From positions 62,001 through 126,000 of the forward strand of contig BPQB01000074.1 in the NCBI GenBank assembly GCA_019973155.2: DNA of 64,000 nt, in the 5' to 3' direction. Shown here piece after piece: positions 22,539-33,920 of the stretch. How positions within the stretch are numbered: position 1 is the first letter of the stretch; every line of letters begins with the position of its first letter. This stretch comes from Phanerochaete sordida. Taxonomy: Eukaryota; Basidiomycota; Agaricomycetes; Polyporales; Phanerochaetaceae. Below the pieces are notes generated by a model. That model was not told the DNA's origin, searched no databases, and worked only from the letters and a program-made list of their open reading frames with translations. The position numbers were made by a program, and so were the translations under genes.

Positions 22539-23718
22539 ATGCTGGTGAAATCTATAGCAGACTCCGCAGGACACAACCCAGTGGTGAAGTCCTTGGCCGA
22601 TATGGCTAATGTAGTGTATATATTAATTTCGAGGATATTCAGTGACTGATGGCATTATTTTCTACGTTAGCCCATGGTCGTACAAAGTGAGATCGAAGTT
22701 TTGAAGATCACCCCTCAAGGCTGGCTGCAGCTAGTTCAGCCTTCGGCAAACACAGACGAAGTAGAGGAAATTACCCTCAGTGCCCAAGGCTATATCACAA
22801 GCGTCAATCTTCCTCCGATATACCATCGCAAACAGTAAGTGCAGATTTAAATGCAGAAGAATGCGTTAATCTTCAAAATAATAGGCTCCGCAAGAACATC
22901 AACCACAGCAGTCAATCTGTGGTCATCACAGGGCTAGGGGCGGATGTCTTCGACAAATACATGGAAGCCCTGATCTCCATTCATCACGTACTTGGTTTAT
23001 ACCTACCCCATGACGCTCTTTTGCCCTTGAAAACAGAAGAAGAGCGAGGAGACCTTGCTATATACTCTCACAACCGATACTACACCTTGCAGGAGAACAT
23101 ACAAGAGGCAATCATCGACTTCGACAAGACCATAGACCCAAATGATGTGCTACGTGCCAACAAACCTGTCAATGCAGAGTATACGGAGGACAACAAGGTG
23201 GAGTATTTTGAGCAACACACAGACATCTCCAAGTAAGTTTCGATGATTCTTGTGTTATGCAATGCTCATGTTATCAATCTCTGGGAATGCTAGAGTACCG
23301 ACCTATACCGCGATCTTACCCAACATGGTCCAACTCGGTGATTTGGTAGACTTGCAGTTTACTATTCGCGCCTTTCCGTTCGGAGGTGGAAAGTACAAGA
23401 CCGTCCTTCAGTTACGTGCTATAGGTGTTCTGGATCGCACAGCAGAGAAGGTATAGGTGGTCTAGTTGCTTCATGCGATATATATTGACCAGAGACAAGG
23501 ATCTCATTCAAGCCAGACTATCGACCATGAAGGAAGAGGCAGTCAAACGCAAGCACACAAAGCGCAAAGTAGTATACCGGAACCTCATTACAGAGACCGA
23601 GTATAGGCTCAAGAAGCTGAAACTTGACGAGACTACTGCAAGCACAGAAGACAAGGAGGAGGGTTCCAAGGAAGCGCAGAAGGAGGGTGAGGGGAGCCAG
23701 CCTATGGAGGTATCTTAA
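22539..23718 (+). CDS. Conserved basidiomycete orphan protein, possible OB-fold
   Basis: It reads from MLVKSIADSAG over five exons split by introns near 22614, 22833, 23234 and 23450. A middle segment has VVITGLGADVF and LGLYLPHDALLPL. A later conserved block, VPTYTAILPN then VQLGDLVDLQFTIRAFP, then KYKTVLQLRAIGVLDR, has alternating hydrophobic strands around a 'GDLV...' turn. I recall this block as a multicopy family in mushroom genomes; an OB-fold/ssDNA-binding role is a guess from the pattern. The C-terminus is a charged Lys/Glu tail. It is divergently paired with the AT-hook gene, which suggests co-expression. Confidence 0.6.
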
Positions 23719-23835
23719 TAACAACGTGTCCTTGGGAATGCAATCAATATATGGTAGAAAAGAATGTCAGAGATTAGTCCAAAGAGGCGAAAGGTCAAAT
23801 ATTACGAATCACAGAGCGTAGCACTATCTGAAGAA

Positions 23836-24633
23836 TTATTGCCTATCGTTGTGACAGACCAAGAGGAAGATATACGCTTGAATAACTTTAATAAGGCTCA
23901 GAGAACAGTAGGCCGATAGACAACTCACAGGAGCAGAGGATATCGCTGGTGGAGGAGACGCTCCGCCCCAAACTGTTCCAGACAGAATATAATGCGTACC
24001 CGCACTGTAGTTGGAAACTCTTTGTGGGGATGCACGACGCAAAGAGGGAGGCGTAACAGGAGTATTTTGCAGTGGGACTAGCCAGCCTATGATTAATGAG
24101 CAAAGCATGAAATACGTGATTTGTTATAGCCTACCTCGCAGCTTCTGTAGAACAGCAACACTGTAGAGCCGGCAGCAAGCCAGGGGCGGCAAAAAAACAA
24201 GCTGCCTACAGGCAACCAGATGCCCCATGCTGCGCGTGGTTGGAGTGCTTGTGGATGTATACTGGACGAACAGTTCCACTTCACCACGGGATAGGCGACG
24301 AATGGCAGCGACTTGTCCTACACGGCCAGCCCAATAGCAAGGGTGTGAAGGGGACGACATGGTCCAGAAAGAGACGTAGTTGCCAAGGGCAAGCTTGTCT
24401 CCATGTCTGTTGTCTGAGTGAAGGACAGGGCCACCAATGACGTCCGTAGGCCAGGAATGGGCAAGGTAAACTTTCTTGAACCCTAGTCCAGAGCGCCTGG
24501 TAACAGCAGTGGATTGTGCACGTTCTTGAGCTGTACTAGAGGCAATGAAGGTGCGCATGAGGGAGTATTCTTCTCTGTTCAGGAAATCAATGTTTCTAGC
24601 TGCTTCTGGCCACCAAGAGAAGGCGTCATGCAT
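23836..24633 (-). CDS. Small protein with a possible BAH-like chromatin domain
   Basis: From ATG 24631-24633 it codes HDAFSWWPEAARNIDFLN...YSLMRTFIASSTAQERAQ, then KLALGNYVSFWTMSS...PCYWAGRVGQVAAIRRL...GEVELFVQYT. The 'GNYVSF....P.YWAGRVGQV' run is the kind of beta-barrel entry seen in BAH-type domains, but the match is weak and is my inference. A splice from RG to GWLVPLQNTPVTPP at about 24130-24085 gives a second exon, which ends in or before the stop at 23836. It lies 3' to 3' with the OB-like gene. An upstream start at 24696 in the same frame cannot be excluded. Confidence 0.45.
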
Positions 24634-24856
24634 AGGTAAGGGGAAAAATGAATGGATTGAGCAAGGTAAAGAACGTGAATGTTGACTGAAGATCAAAAGA
24701 ACGGCAGAGTAGCAGATGTGATGATCGTGGAGACCAAACTCAACATTGGCGTCAATTCATATGTAAAAGCGCCCACTTGAATGCGTGAGAAGATACAACA
24801 TAGATTCACAAACGTCGTAGACAACAAACAGTACGGACAAAATCTACAAGCAAAGA

Positions 24857-27344
24857 CTACTCTGTCTCCCACCCCATGACATCCTCCTCGGTAACATTAA
24901 GCCTTTTGAACTTGCACAAAGCGTGTTCCAGCATAATGAAATCCAAACGTGCCAAGTCCTGCTCCTCGGTGATCAGCGCAGACCTCATGAAGTTCATCAC
25001 CGTCCTCAAAGCCCATTCTACGTTGTCCGGAGTATGCGAGCGAGCAGCGGAAGGCAGGAGGTGCAGCTTCTCCAGCCCTCCAATGGCACCAGCGCCAATA
25101 GCGCATATCAGCTTCGCCATCTCAGCTGCGGTCGGAGGGGTAACAAGTCCAGCTGCAACATAGTCCGCTGTGAGAAGATAGGCGGTGAGATTGCCGACGT
25201 TGGGAAACCTGGTCACTTGCTGATTCTTCTTGTTGCGCTTGAAGCGGATGAAGTTGAACATGGTTAGAGGAGGGATTTGTCGACCTTCGTGAGCCTTCAA
25301 GAAAGGCACCCATGCGACAGTACCACGCCAAATGTCATCAGCAATTGCCGGAGTGCGATGCTTGTTGGGCTGCCCATAAGCACCCTTGTTGGCGAAGTAG
25401 CTGTCTGGCATTGCCTTGTGATCCTCGAGGAACGCCTTCCAGTCCACCAGGTCTGCAAACCAAACCTGCTGATCTTGAGTGACAATGGGGGTGGAAAAGG
25501 TGAGAGCACGGAATAGGATGCTGCTGAACGCTCCAGCTCTTGTCTCCACCTCTGAAGAGGAGTAAGGTCCAACTGATGCCTCGCAGGCGATCCGGAGCGA
25601 TGGCGCATGTTCGCGGAAGGGCAAATAGAAGTCTGGCCTGTTGAAGACCTTGCGTTGCAATGCGTGCTGAGGCTCCTTGCCGTCCAAATTGTCGATGAGA
25701 GGCAGAAGGCAAAGAATGAAGTCCGCAAACAGCTTCAACGAAGTGTTTCGGATACCGTCAGGGCGGGGAACAGGAGGACAGAACGGAGAAGTGTCGACGC
25801 TATTGAAGACACCTTCCAAGTTTGCAAGGTTCTTGAGCATGATAGAGTCTTCTTCGAGCAAAGGGTGTACTTTCAACTGCTTCAGGAAGGGTTTGAACGC
25901 AGATTGCGAGTAGGGCTTGTATCTGGCCTTGCCGAGGACGTGTTGGTTGATGTACCGGAACGCAGTGTATGTCTGGGGAAGGTAGAGCAAAGCGTGGCTT
26001 CCATATCGACAAAGGAGGGAGAGGAAGTAAGCTTTGGCGTAACTGGCGGATTCTGTAGGGAAACCCAACCAGCTGGCGCAAATCTGCATAAGATGTTCCC
26101 AGGCCAGAGCAAGAACCTGGGGTTCAGGAAGAACAGTCTTTTTGAAGGAGACTGTCTGTGCTACAGCGTTTGGGAAACGCTCCAGGTGCTCAGGCTGAAG
26201 GTAATCCTTGGGGTCGTAGGTAACCAAGGTCTTCTTGGTCTTGATATGCGTGTAGACGTCAAAGGCCAGGGAGCAGTACCACTCAGAGGAGTCAGCTTGC
26301 CTGCCGTTGAGAGCAACGTCCACGAAGCCCTCTAGCCAGGTAAAGGCATGAGCGTACATGAGTAGGTACTCATGTCGCAGAGCCATTGTCAAGAGTTCAG
26401 CCCTCCCTGACTCCTTGAGGAGAACAGGCATGAAGCTCCAAGCAAGCGGAAGTTGACAAGCAGCGTCGTGTGTGTATGTGTGTTCTTGAAGAATGCGGGC
26501 CATATCTACGAAAGAAGTCTTCTGTTGAGGTGTGAGGCCAGGGGAAGGCTGTAGACCAAAGTCGTAGATGTTGAGAACCCTGTTAAGGGTGTTGCACAGC
26601 ATGGTCGGTGTCAAGACTCCCAGGTACTCTGAGCAATTAACGTGTGAGTAGGTCGACAAGGCAAACTAGGGAGGAACATACTGCAAAACTCTACGTCCGA
26701 TGTACCCTCCTGCTCGTCTTCTTCTTTTTCTCCTTGTCCTTGTCCGTCGCCCTCTTCGGCGTCTTCGTCTTCGGCTTCTTCGTCTTCAGCTTCTTCGTCT
26801 TTGTCTTCTTTGTCTTCCTCGTCTTCTTGATCACCTTCTTCACCACGAACAGGAGCCTGTGACGCAAGGTCTAATACGCATCTATTAATGCCTACAGCTA
26901 AAACAATCACGGCAGCGTTTTCGCACCCTTTCCCTTCTGGCGACTGCTGCGACGAACTTCAGTACGTTCTACCTCTGGGGCAGTCTGTACTGCATCAAGA
27001 CGAAGGCGGGTCTCTGAAGCGGTGCGTAAGTAAGTTTAAGGTCTGATACAACGGAACAATGCTCACTTTTTACAGGAGGCGGTGCCACAAGGCCTGTCTG
27101 TCTAGCAGTCTTGATTGGAATGTCTTCTTCATCTGATTTTCATAAGAATAAGACCTTCAAGAAGCCATGAACACTGACCTGAAGACTCAGACTCAGACGC
27201 TTGACGGCCACGCTTACGGTTACGGCCCTGCGGTGCCACGAAGTCTTGCTGCTGCAAGTCTTCTTCTGTCTGCTGCAGGTCCTGGTCCATCTGCTGCTCG
27301 CTGCTCTCCACCTGCGTAGAGACCTGCTGAGGGTCCTCTTCCAT
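24857..27344 (-). CDS. C-terminal part of the TET/JBP gene: conserved helical domain of about 600 residues
   Basis: From 27344 the frame reads MEEDPQQVSTQVESSEQQ, a Gln/Glu-rich linker, then basic and charged low-complexity exons (ESESSG, DEEDIPIKTARQTG, RRSSRQKGKGAK). A clean splice (VEFC-A/AG-TAC) at about 26681-26628 enters a long uninterrupted exon, KYLGVLTPTMLCNTLNRVLN...RLNVTEEDVMGWETE, ending at 24857. That exon is rich in predicted helix (LAWSFMPVLLKESGRAELL, AELLTMALRHEYLLMYAHAF) and resembles no enzyme I know. The linker is in the same frame as the upstream TET/JBP exon, separated only by TAG at 27357-27359. I read both as one gene broken by a nonsense change, or a readthrough pair. 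The acidic versus basic reading of the 26690-26870 exon is unresolved. Confidence 0.6.
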
Positions 27345-27356
27345 CTCATCCTCACT

Positions 27357-29542
27357 CTACTGACTGCCTTGCTCTTCGTCGATATCGTACATGTCATCTT
27401 GTTCATGCTGCTCATGCTCATCACGGGCTTCAGCAAGGGATTCTCCAGTAGAAGGCGCAGAGGAATGGATACGAGGGATGTGCTTGCTGCGCCTGTCACA
27501 GCGTGCCGACCATGACTGAAAGGCTTCAGGACGCTTGACGGATTGATCTTCGTCGTAAGAGGGCGAATCGGTGAACTGCTCCATGGAGGGCGCTTCAGGC
27601 CAGTCGCCAGCGTCCATGCGACCTTCGCCATGCTGCATAGTGACGGCGTTGAGGATGGCGGGCACGTCAACACGGACGTCCCACTCCGGAGGTAGCTGCG
27701 CCATGCACCACACTAGAAACATGACCGCAGTTCTGACCGCGAACATGAAGATGGATCTCGGCTCCATGATGGGCATGCCGTCTTGCATGTAGGACGTGGG
27801 CTGCACAGGACTGATAGACGGACGAGTGTTACTACGCAACAACTAGGTTAGAACTTGTCGGTGGACAAACAGGCAATACTTACAAACGCAGTTGATACTC
27901 TGGGCGTAGAGTGAACAAGCCAAGAAGAGGCGAAGACCTTGTAGACGGTTCTGACGAGTGACCTCCAGATGCAGCGTCAGAGGACTTGCGGTGGGGAAGG
28001 GGGATGAGGGGCATGATAGCGTCGCCATCGATAGGCATGGCGTGCGTGTAGTGGATTAACGTGAGGCGATATGGGTAGTCCTTCTGCTCAGCGTCGCGAG
28101 ACATGGGCTTCGGACTGGTGCCACCGTGCATGTGCTGCCCGCAGAAGTTGACAGCGCCGAGGCCGGCAAGGTAAGCCCCAAGACCGAGCTCAGGGAAGTA
28201 CATCATGCCCGCCAAGTAGGAGTCGGGAAGGTCAGAGCACCACACCATGATCGTAAACGTGCCGACAGAGTCCTTGTTGTCGACGTGAAAGCCGCCAAAG
28301 TCTCCAAGCTGGGCCTGAAGCTCAGAATGTGCAGACTGACCCTGCGGAGACGCGGAGGTGTTGCGACGAGTGTTCCGGCCGACGACAGGTGGATCATCTT
28401 CAGCAGGAGTAAGCAGGTCCGCCGCAGCGATGTTGATTTGCACGGCGGTGAAGGCGGTGTTCTCGTGCGCCGCGATGCGAGGAGCGTTCACCGTCGACAT
28501 TTGGGTCGACACCGCATCACGGTCCTCCTTTGGCAGAGTGTGAAACACAGCCATTGCTACGCGCGCAGAGACCTTGTAGCACAAAATCAATATATTATTG
28601 AGCGAAGACGGTCCAGAATAACTACATTGACTATCTCGTGACGCATCTTGAAGCTCGCGGGAAGCTCTGAGACGGAGGCAGCGATGGGCTCGCTGCGGTC
28701 GGGGATCTTGCCCCAAGCGACAGGGCTGTTGCACTTGGTTTGCGCCTGGTCGGTCGCGCACATCTGAAAGGCACGAGGCGAGCCCTTCACGCAGACAGGC
28801 TTGACGACTCGCTCGAGCTGAGTTCCGCCAACTGGGTTCTGAGGATCCGGCCGATCCCTCGTTCGCTCAGCGCGAGGTCCAAGCACCATCTGCTGCGCCC
28901 CCTGCATAGACTGTAAGAGGTCTGGCGGCAAAATGAGGCTGAGAGGACGTGAGTATGTAAGAAGTTCTCGAAGACGGAGGTATACGTACCAGCAATCGAC
29001 GACGTTTCCAAACAAGGTGTCTTGCATGGGGTCGGCGGGCTCGACGTCGAGGTCTCGGATGAAGACGTAGTCGCCATGGGCCAGGAGAACCCAGCCTGAG
29101 AACGTACACGGACATGAGTACGCAATCAGACGACGGCGACGATCAATCCATGGACCCAGCGCAATGAGCAAAGTGAAACTTCGCACAATGCAGGAGGGGG
29201 ACAAAGACCGGAAGACGGGAAGACAGGAGGACAGGAGGACTCACCAAGCTGATGAACGTCGATTCCTTCAGCGGGGGGCTTTGAGTTCTTCAGCCTGTTG
29301 AAGATACGCTTGAGGTAGCTCGTGCCGCCGGGCCAAAGCAGGACGAAGTGGCGGCCTTGGACATGGGCATCGGCAGGAACAAGAGGATGCTGGTCGACGA
29401 GCCAGAGCGTAGTCCAGCCCGCCTTACCGACCCTCTTCGGAACCTCAAGACGTTGCTTCAGGTCGGAGAAGGTGGGATGCTGCTCGGCGACCACTTCAGG
29501 TATCGTGTAACAGGGGGGGAAATACTTCGAAGGCGGCGGCAT
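27357..29542 (-). CDS. TET/JBP-family 2-oxoglutarate/Fe(II) dioxygenase
   Basis: Exons read MPPPSKYFPPCYTIPEVVAE...GIDVHQLG, then GWVLLAHGDYVFIRDLDVEP, then LILPPDLLQSM...KMRHEIVN, then VSARVAMAVFHTLP...QLGDFGGFHVDNKDS. The H-x-D iron pair lies at about 28270-28295 (FHVDNKD). The distal His is in FCGQHMHGGTSP (about 28120), and an Arg able to bind 2-oxoglutarate is in DYPYRLTLIHY (about 28060). All key positions are present, so the domain looks catalytically intact. The family oxidises modified DNA bases (5-methylcytosine or thymine); the substrate here is unknown. Introns are about 50-150 bases, and one holds a GCAGTGAAAC-type hairpin. The frame ends at TAG 27357-27359 but continues in phase into 24857-27344. 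Confidence 0.75.
29166..29184. repeat. GCAGTGAAACTGC hairpin, copy 2 (degenerate, intronic)
   Basis: AATGAGCAAAGTGAAACTTCGC followed by ACAATG keeps the GTGAAAC core and the AATG flanks. It lies in the first intron of the TET/JBP gene. Confidence 0.5.
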
Positions 29543-29635
29543 GCTGTCGAAGGGGCTGGGGAAGGGAACAGGACGGTGAGGAGGAAGCAGAGGGCAAAAG
29601 ACAGAGGGGAGAGGGCAAAATGGAGACGACGAGAC

Positions 29636-29730
29636 CTCTTGCTGACGCGGCCGCGATCACGTAGGGAAAACGCGTACCTCCAGGAGGTACGCGGTTTCCC
29701 TACGTGATCGCGGCCGCATAAGCAGGAGGG
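29636..29730. repeat. Palindromic hairpin element, copy 3 (upstream of TET/JBP)
   Basis: CTTGCTGACGCGGCCGC, GATCACGTAGGGAAAACG and GTACCTCC are mirrored about base 29683. The core equals the hairpins at the centres of both arms, but the surroundings are unrelated GC-rich DNA. The hairpin itself has therefore moved or been copied. It sits about 95 bases upstream of the TET/JBP start. Confidence 0.8.
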
Positions 29731-29988
29731 AGGAGGAGGAGAGACGTCGCCCAGCGAATCAGAGACAGCGAGCGGAGGGCCGAGGCGGTGAGGCGGGTCA
29801 GAGCAGGGGCGGGTCGCCGAGAGGGTGTGACGTCGAGGACGACGAGTAGGGCGATCGATGGGCAGATAGCCCTGGGTGCAGACCGACGGCGGGCAGAACA
29901 GAGCGACCGGCGGGGCGGCGATGGCGTCCATCGATTGAGACGACGCCAAGCCAAACTAGGGTGAACGTCGGCGACGAGCAAGCAATCA

Positions 29989-30055
29989 GGACAGTGAAAC
30001 TGTCCAGAATGCCGTGCACGTAGGGCGGAAAGCAATCAGGGCGGTGAAACCGCCC
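29989..30055. repeat. GCAGTGAAACTGC hairpins, copies 3 and 4
   Basis: GGACAGTGAAACTGTCC (29989-30005) and GGGCGGTGAAACCGCCC (30039-30055) are each flanked by GCAATC before and AGAATGC after. The stem bases differ but co-vary (GGACAGT/ACTGTCC, GGGCGGT/ACCGCCC), so pairing is kept while sequence changes. Confidence 0.75.
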
Positions 30056-30523
30056 AGAATGCGACGAGGAGGAGGAGGCGGACGACGAGGAAGGGAGGAC
30101 GCGAAGGGAGTAGCAGTGGTGCCCAGACCGCGCTCGTCGGCACACGCCGAATGAGCACGTGGAGCCGAGGACCGGTCTGGGCAGGGGGAGCGCTCTGGAA
30201 AGGCGCTTGAGCTCGCGTGGCTGAGGCGCTTGAGCTGGAGTGCTCAGGGCGCTCGGGCACACCGGCCTTCGGAACCGGACTGAGCAAGCACGTGCCGCAA
30301 CGGCGCCTGCAAACGGGCGTCCGGGCATCTCGGGCATACCGGTGAGCTCGGGCCCAAGTCGCGCGCTCAGATCACGCGCGTGACGTCACCTCCCTCACGT
30401 GCAGCACACGCGACTCACCACGCGACACAGACGCCTTAGCCCCCTTCCGGCACTTTCTACTTGTCCTCGTCGACATCGACCTCTCTGTGCTCGCCACCGC
30501 CGTCGCCGCCCTTCGTTCATTGT

Positions 30524-30540
30524 AGGCAGTTTCACTGCCT
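30524..30540. repeat. GCAGTGAAACTGC hairpin, copy 5
   Basis: AGGCAGTTTCACTGCCT, the inverse orientation of copies 3 and 4, is flanked by TTCATTGT and GCATTGAC. Confidence 0.75.
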
Positions 30541-30648
30541 GCATTGACTGCTCCCACATCGACTTCGAGAAACGCCCTACCCTCGCACACCGTCGCTGCT
30601 GTCCTTCGACGTCTCCACCGCCCGCACCGCCGCCACCGCCGCCTAATT

Positions 30649-30930
30649 CCTGCCGCCGCCTTCGCCCTGCACCGCGCCGTTCGTCGCGTCCGATCGCTCG
30701 ACGTCAAGAATTCATTGTGGGTAGTTTCACTGCCCACATTGACGTCGACCTTCGCCGTGCTCGCTGCCGTTGTTCACTGCCGCCACCGCCGCCATATCCC
30801 TGCCGCCGCATTCGCCCTGCACCGCGCCGTTCGTCGCGCCCGATCGCTCGACGTCAAGAGTTCATTGTGGGTAGTTTCACTGCCCACATTGACGTCGACC
30901 TTCGCCGTCGCTCGCTGCCGTCGCTCTGCC
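30649..30930. repeat. Tandem 150-base repeat carrying hairpin copies 6 and 7
   Basis: CCTGCCGCCG starts at 30649 and again at 30799, giving a 150-base period with nearly two units. Each unit has GTGGGTAGTTTCACTGCCCAC (30717-30737 and 30867-30887) and then ATTGACGTCGACC. A possible promoter repeat for the gene starting at 31070. Confidence 0.75.
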
Positions 30931-31069
30931 CTGCGCTGTTTGTAGCCCGACTCCGCTACAGTACACGCACCTTCGCCGCCTGTCTACATCCTGCGCTTTG
31001 ACGGTAAGTTCTAGTCAGAATAAAGGCGACACGTACATAGTCTACTATCGTTCTAGCGTATACTCGAGG

Positions 31070-33721
31070 ATGACGACCTACAACAATATGTTCTCGCCAG
31101 AACAGAACTCTGTAAGTACCTATATCTTGTAAAGCGCACCAGTACCAAGCCTCATATCGCCACAGCTGCTGCAAACGTGCCACCCTGTCCTCGACTTCGA
31201 CGCCACGCTCGAGAAGCAAGATCGAACCTACTACGTGGGGCTACACACGAAGGAACGCCACCTCCCTGAGAACGCAGTCACGAACGACATTCCGACGCAC
31301 CCCGAGGAGCTTACACGCTTACACTGCCTCGACGACCAGACGTACTACCTCGCCTTTGTCCCGACAATCTACGAGCCAATATTCGCGAGCAGAGAGCACA
31401 CATACCACTCTCTCCCAATCATATCCGCAGAGATCAGCAAGCGAACATGGTATTTCCTCGAGCCGACAATCGCAAACAACTGGCAGCAGCTGGAAGTAGC
31501 CATCGACGACCTAATCGCCGAAATAACGAGAAATTGTCACATCCCGCTGCCTCTGAACCACGACCCCACGAAAGACATTCGTCCGTCGCGCTACCAGTTC
31601 TTGACCGGCTTCAACACCGCCTACTATGCGCGCAAAACGGCGTACAAAGCAATGACGGCCTTCACCGCGAGGCTAGCAATGCTCTCGTACGTGTACTTCC
31701 ACGCGTCGTTCAACGGCTACGACCCCTTCGAGAACCTTTCAAGTTGCGCGACGTTCACAGCAGCGTTCATCGCGGACATCAAGGGCTCCTGGGTCTGTGG
31801 GAGCAAGGTTCACCGCGTCGGCGTCTTGATAGACAGTCGAGCGAGGAGTACGACGACCGCCGATATGCAATGGCGGACGGCGATCTGGCCGTTCCTCGTG
31901 CTCGATAACCTGCCGATCTGGATTTCGTACGGCCAGCTCCCGTTCGTTGTCCCGGAACCATTCTCGCGTCACTTCCAGCCACCGCCAGAGTTGCTCGATC
32001 GCCCGCCTCAAGTTGCTGCCGTCCCTACCGCGCAGCGAGACCACCCATCGGTGTACGCCTGGCTGAGCACACGCCACGAGCAAGCGCAGCGTTATCTCGA
32101 GACAGAGTCGTCTCAGAAACGCGAAGCACGCCTGCAACGCGAGAAGTCGCAGGCAAAGCAGCCTATCCCAGGGCGACGCAGCGCGAAGGTCTATGAATGG
32201 GACTACGACGACGTAACCGACGTGTGGACGCGCGAGGGCATCAGCAACACGGACTATCAGCGGATCGAGAACGTGTGGGAGCAGACGAAGCCTGCGATGC
32301 GCGCGTACAACAGCATACGCCATGAGTACGACGTCTACTACGGTCTTATGCCGATCGTCCTCCCTGAAGACCCTTACCAGGAATTCGACGACGACGACGA
32401 CGACGACGACGACCTCTCCTACCTCCTGGAGCGACGACAAGAAGAGCGTGCGCAGCTAGCAGGACAACAAGAGGGAGCGAGCCCGAACGCACCAGCAGAA
32501 GACGCTGAACCGCTCGACAACTACTCCGACGACGACTACTCCGACGACGACTTCAAGCTTGGCGACATTCACTACCTATACGCGGTCGCCGATCGCTACG
32601 GCATACAGCTGCCGAACAATATTCACGAGACTCCCAAGATCGTCGACTTCACGAGCTACGAGCAGAGGGCCTACCAAATCCTTCGTTTCCCCATCGACGT
32701 CCCGTCAGATCACTACCGCGTCGCCGTCAGCCAAGTCACAAGCTTCGTCGATGCAGTTGCAGGCAGCATACCACCGTCAAACGACGTCGCAGGCTTTACG
32801 CCAGACCTGAGCGGTACTCCATGGTGCGCAACTCCCCTTCGGATCGAGAACTGGGACCCCGACCTGCTACGCCTTGGATGTCGCATGGACGCGCACAACG
32901 ACGAGCAGCCGTACATCCTGCACCACGTCAACGTTCCGGCTTCCGAAGAGCCGTGGCGCCTTGTGGTCTTCAGCAATACCGACGCCATGCATGCGATCCG
33001 CTATGCTATGCGCAACGACCTCAAAGCGCCGCAAGACTTGGCGTTTAGTTTGCTCTACTGGGGCATGTCGTTCCGCACGATCGCGCCGCTCGACGGGCCA
33101 ATGCCACAGCCAATTCCTAGGCAGCGCGTTGGGTTAGGCCACAAGAAGCCTAAGTACCGCTACACCGTCGATGACTACCGGGAGTACGAGCAACGTCGCG
33201 ACGCGATCCTGAGGACAAGTCAAGCTCGCGAGGTGCGCATGCTCGGCGGAGTTTTGGCGAGGCTCGCCTCCGACCATGTCACCATCAACGACGTACTGCG
33301 CGGGCCTACCATGTCGCGCTCGACCCACATCTTCACGACGATCAACGGCACCGACTACGTCGACAACGCCCTTGGCTGGCATGAGATCGATATCCTGTGC
33401 GGAGTCAGCAGAACGTGGACGCGTAAGTAAAGATATTGTCTCAATGTAGCAAATTCTCATTACGCTGTACATGCAGATTACTCAGACGCATCGAACGTCA
33501 AGAACGTCTCCTGGTGGCCGCTGCCGTCGCAATGGAAGCGCTCTGGTCAAGACGTTGGGTACTGGTCCTCTGAGAACGAGATCTGGTACCAACGCCGGCT
33601 CGCGCGCATCCTCGCAGGAGAAGAGCAGCCCAAGACGAACAGAGAATGGAAACGGGCCCTGAAATTGCAAAGCTTGACGCCGACGGTGGAGAACAACATA
33701 ACTAAGCTTCTGACCTTGTAG
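31070..33721 (+). CDS. Large conserved agaricomycete orphan protein
   Basis: Exon 1 codes MTTYNNMFSPEQNS, followed by GTAAGT. Exon 2 begins LLQTCHPVLDFDATLEKQDR and runs to NALGWHEIDILCGVSRTWT. The last exon (from about 33479) codes HYSDASNVKNVSWWPLPSQW...VGYWSSENEIWYQRRLARIL and ends TAG at 33721. Blocks such as HRVGVLIDS, the basic stretch ...REARLQREKSQ... then KVYEWDYDD, an Asp-rich run (about 32386-32412) and the C-terminal SWWPLPSQW...VGYWS...W box match a multicopy mushroom family that I recognise but whose function is unknown. No catalytic motif is evident. The gene ends 31 bases before the right Helitron arm, so it is the cargo gene next to that tail. Confidence 0.65.
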
Positions 33722-33920
33722 GCTTAGTGTATTGAAGTCCGATGTATTATGTACTAGGTAGGTAGGGCCAAAAATTGGCAGGTACGATTTCTTCATGAGA
33801 GTGCACAAAATACGATCACTCAATTTTAAGAATATTGCATCACAACAAGAAATACAAAGGGATCATATTGATGAAGCTATTCAGTGAACCATGGACAAGA
33901 GAACAGATTGTAACCGTGTA

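Larger units (their letters stand above)
29731..31069. promoter_or_regulatory. Divergent intergenic region rich in hairpins
   Basis: About 1.3 kb between the TET/JBP gene (minus) and the 31 kb gene (plus). It is GC-rich with pyrimidine runs and CACGTGA-type words near 30396. It contains five GCAGTGAAACTGC hairpins and a 150-base tandem repeat. Long open frames across it (for example 30399-31001) arise from the repeats and show no protein-like pattern. Confidence 0.5.

Noticed and set aside
26611..26910. Separate small acidic protein
   Set aside because: It is an internal low-complexity exon of the TET/JBP downstream part; the other frame of the same bases reads as a Lys-rich run.
30399..31001. 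200-residue open frame on the plus strand
   Set aside because: It is produced by the 150-base repeat and hairpins (repeated IVGSFTAHID) in a promoter region and has no protein-like domain.
33471..33662. Small independent gene
   Set aside because: The bases are the last exon of the 31 kb gene read in another frame.
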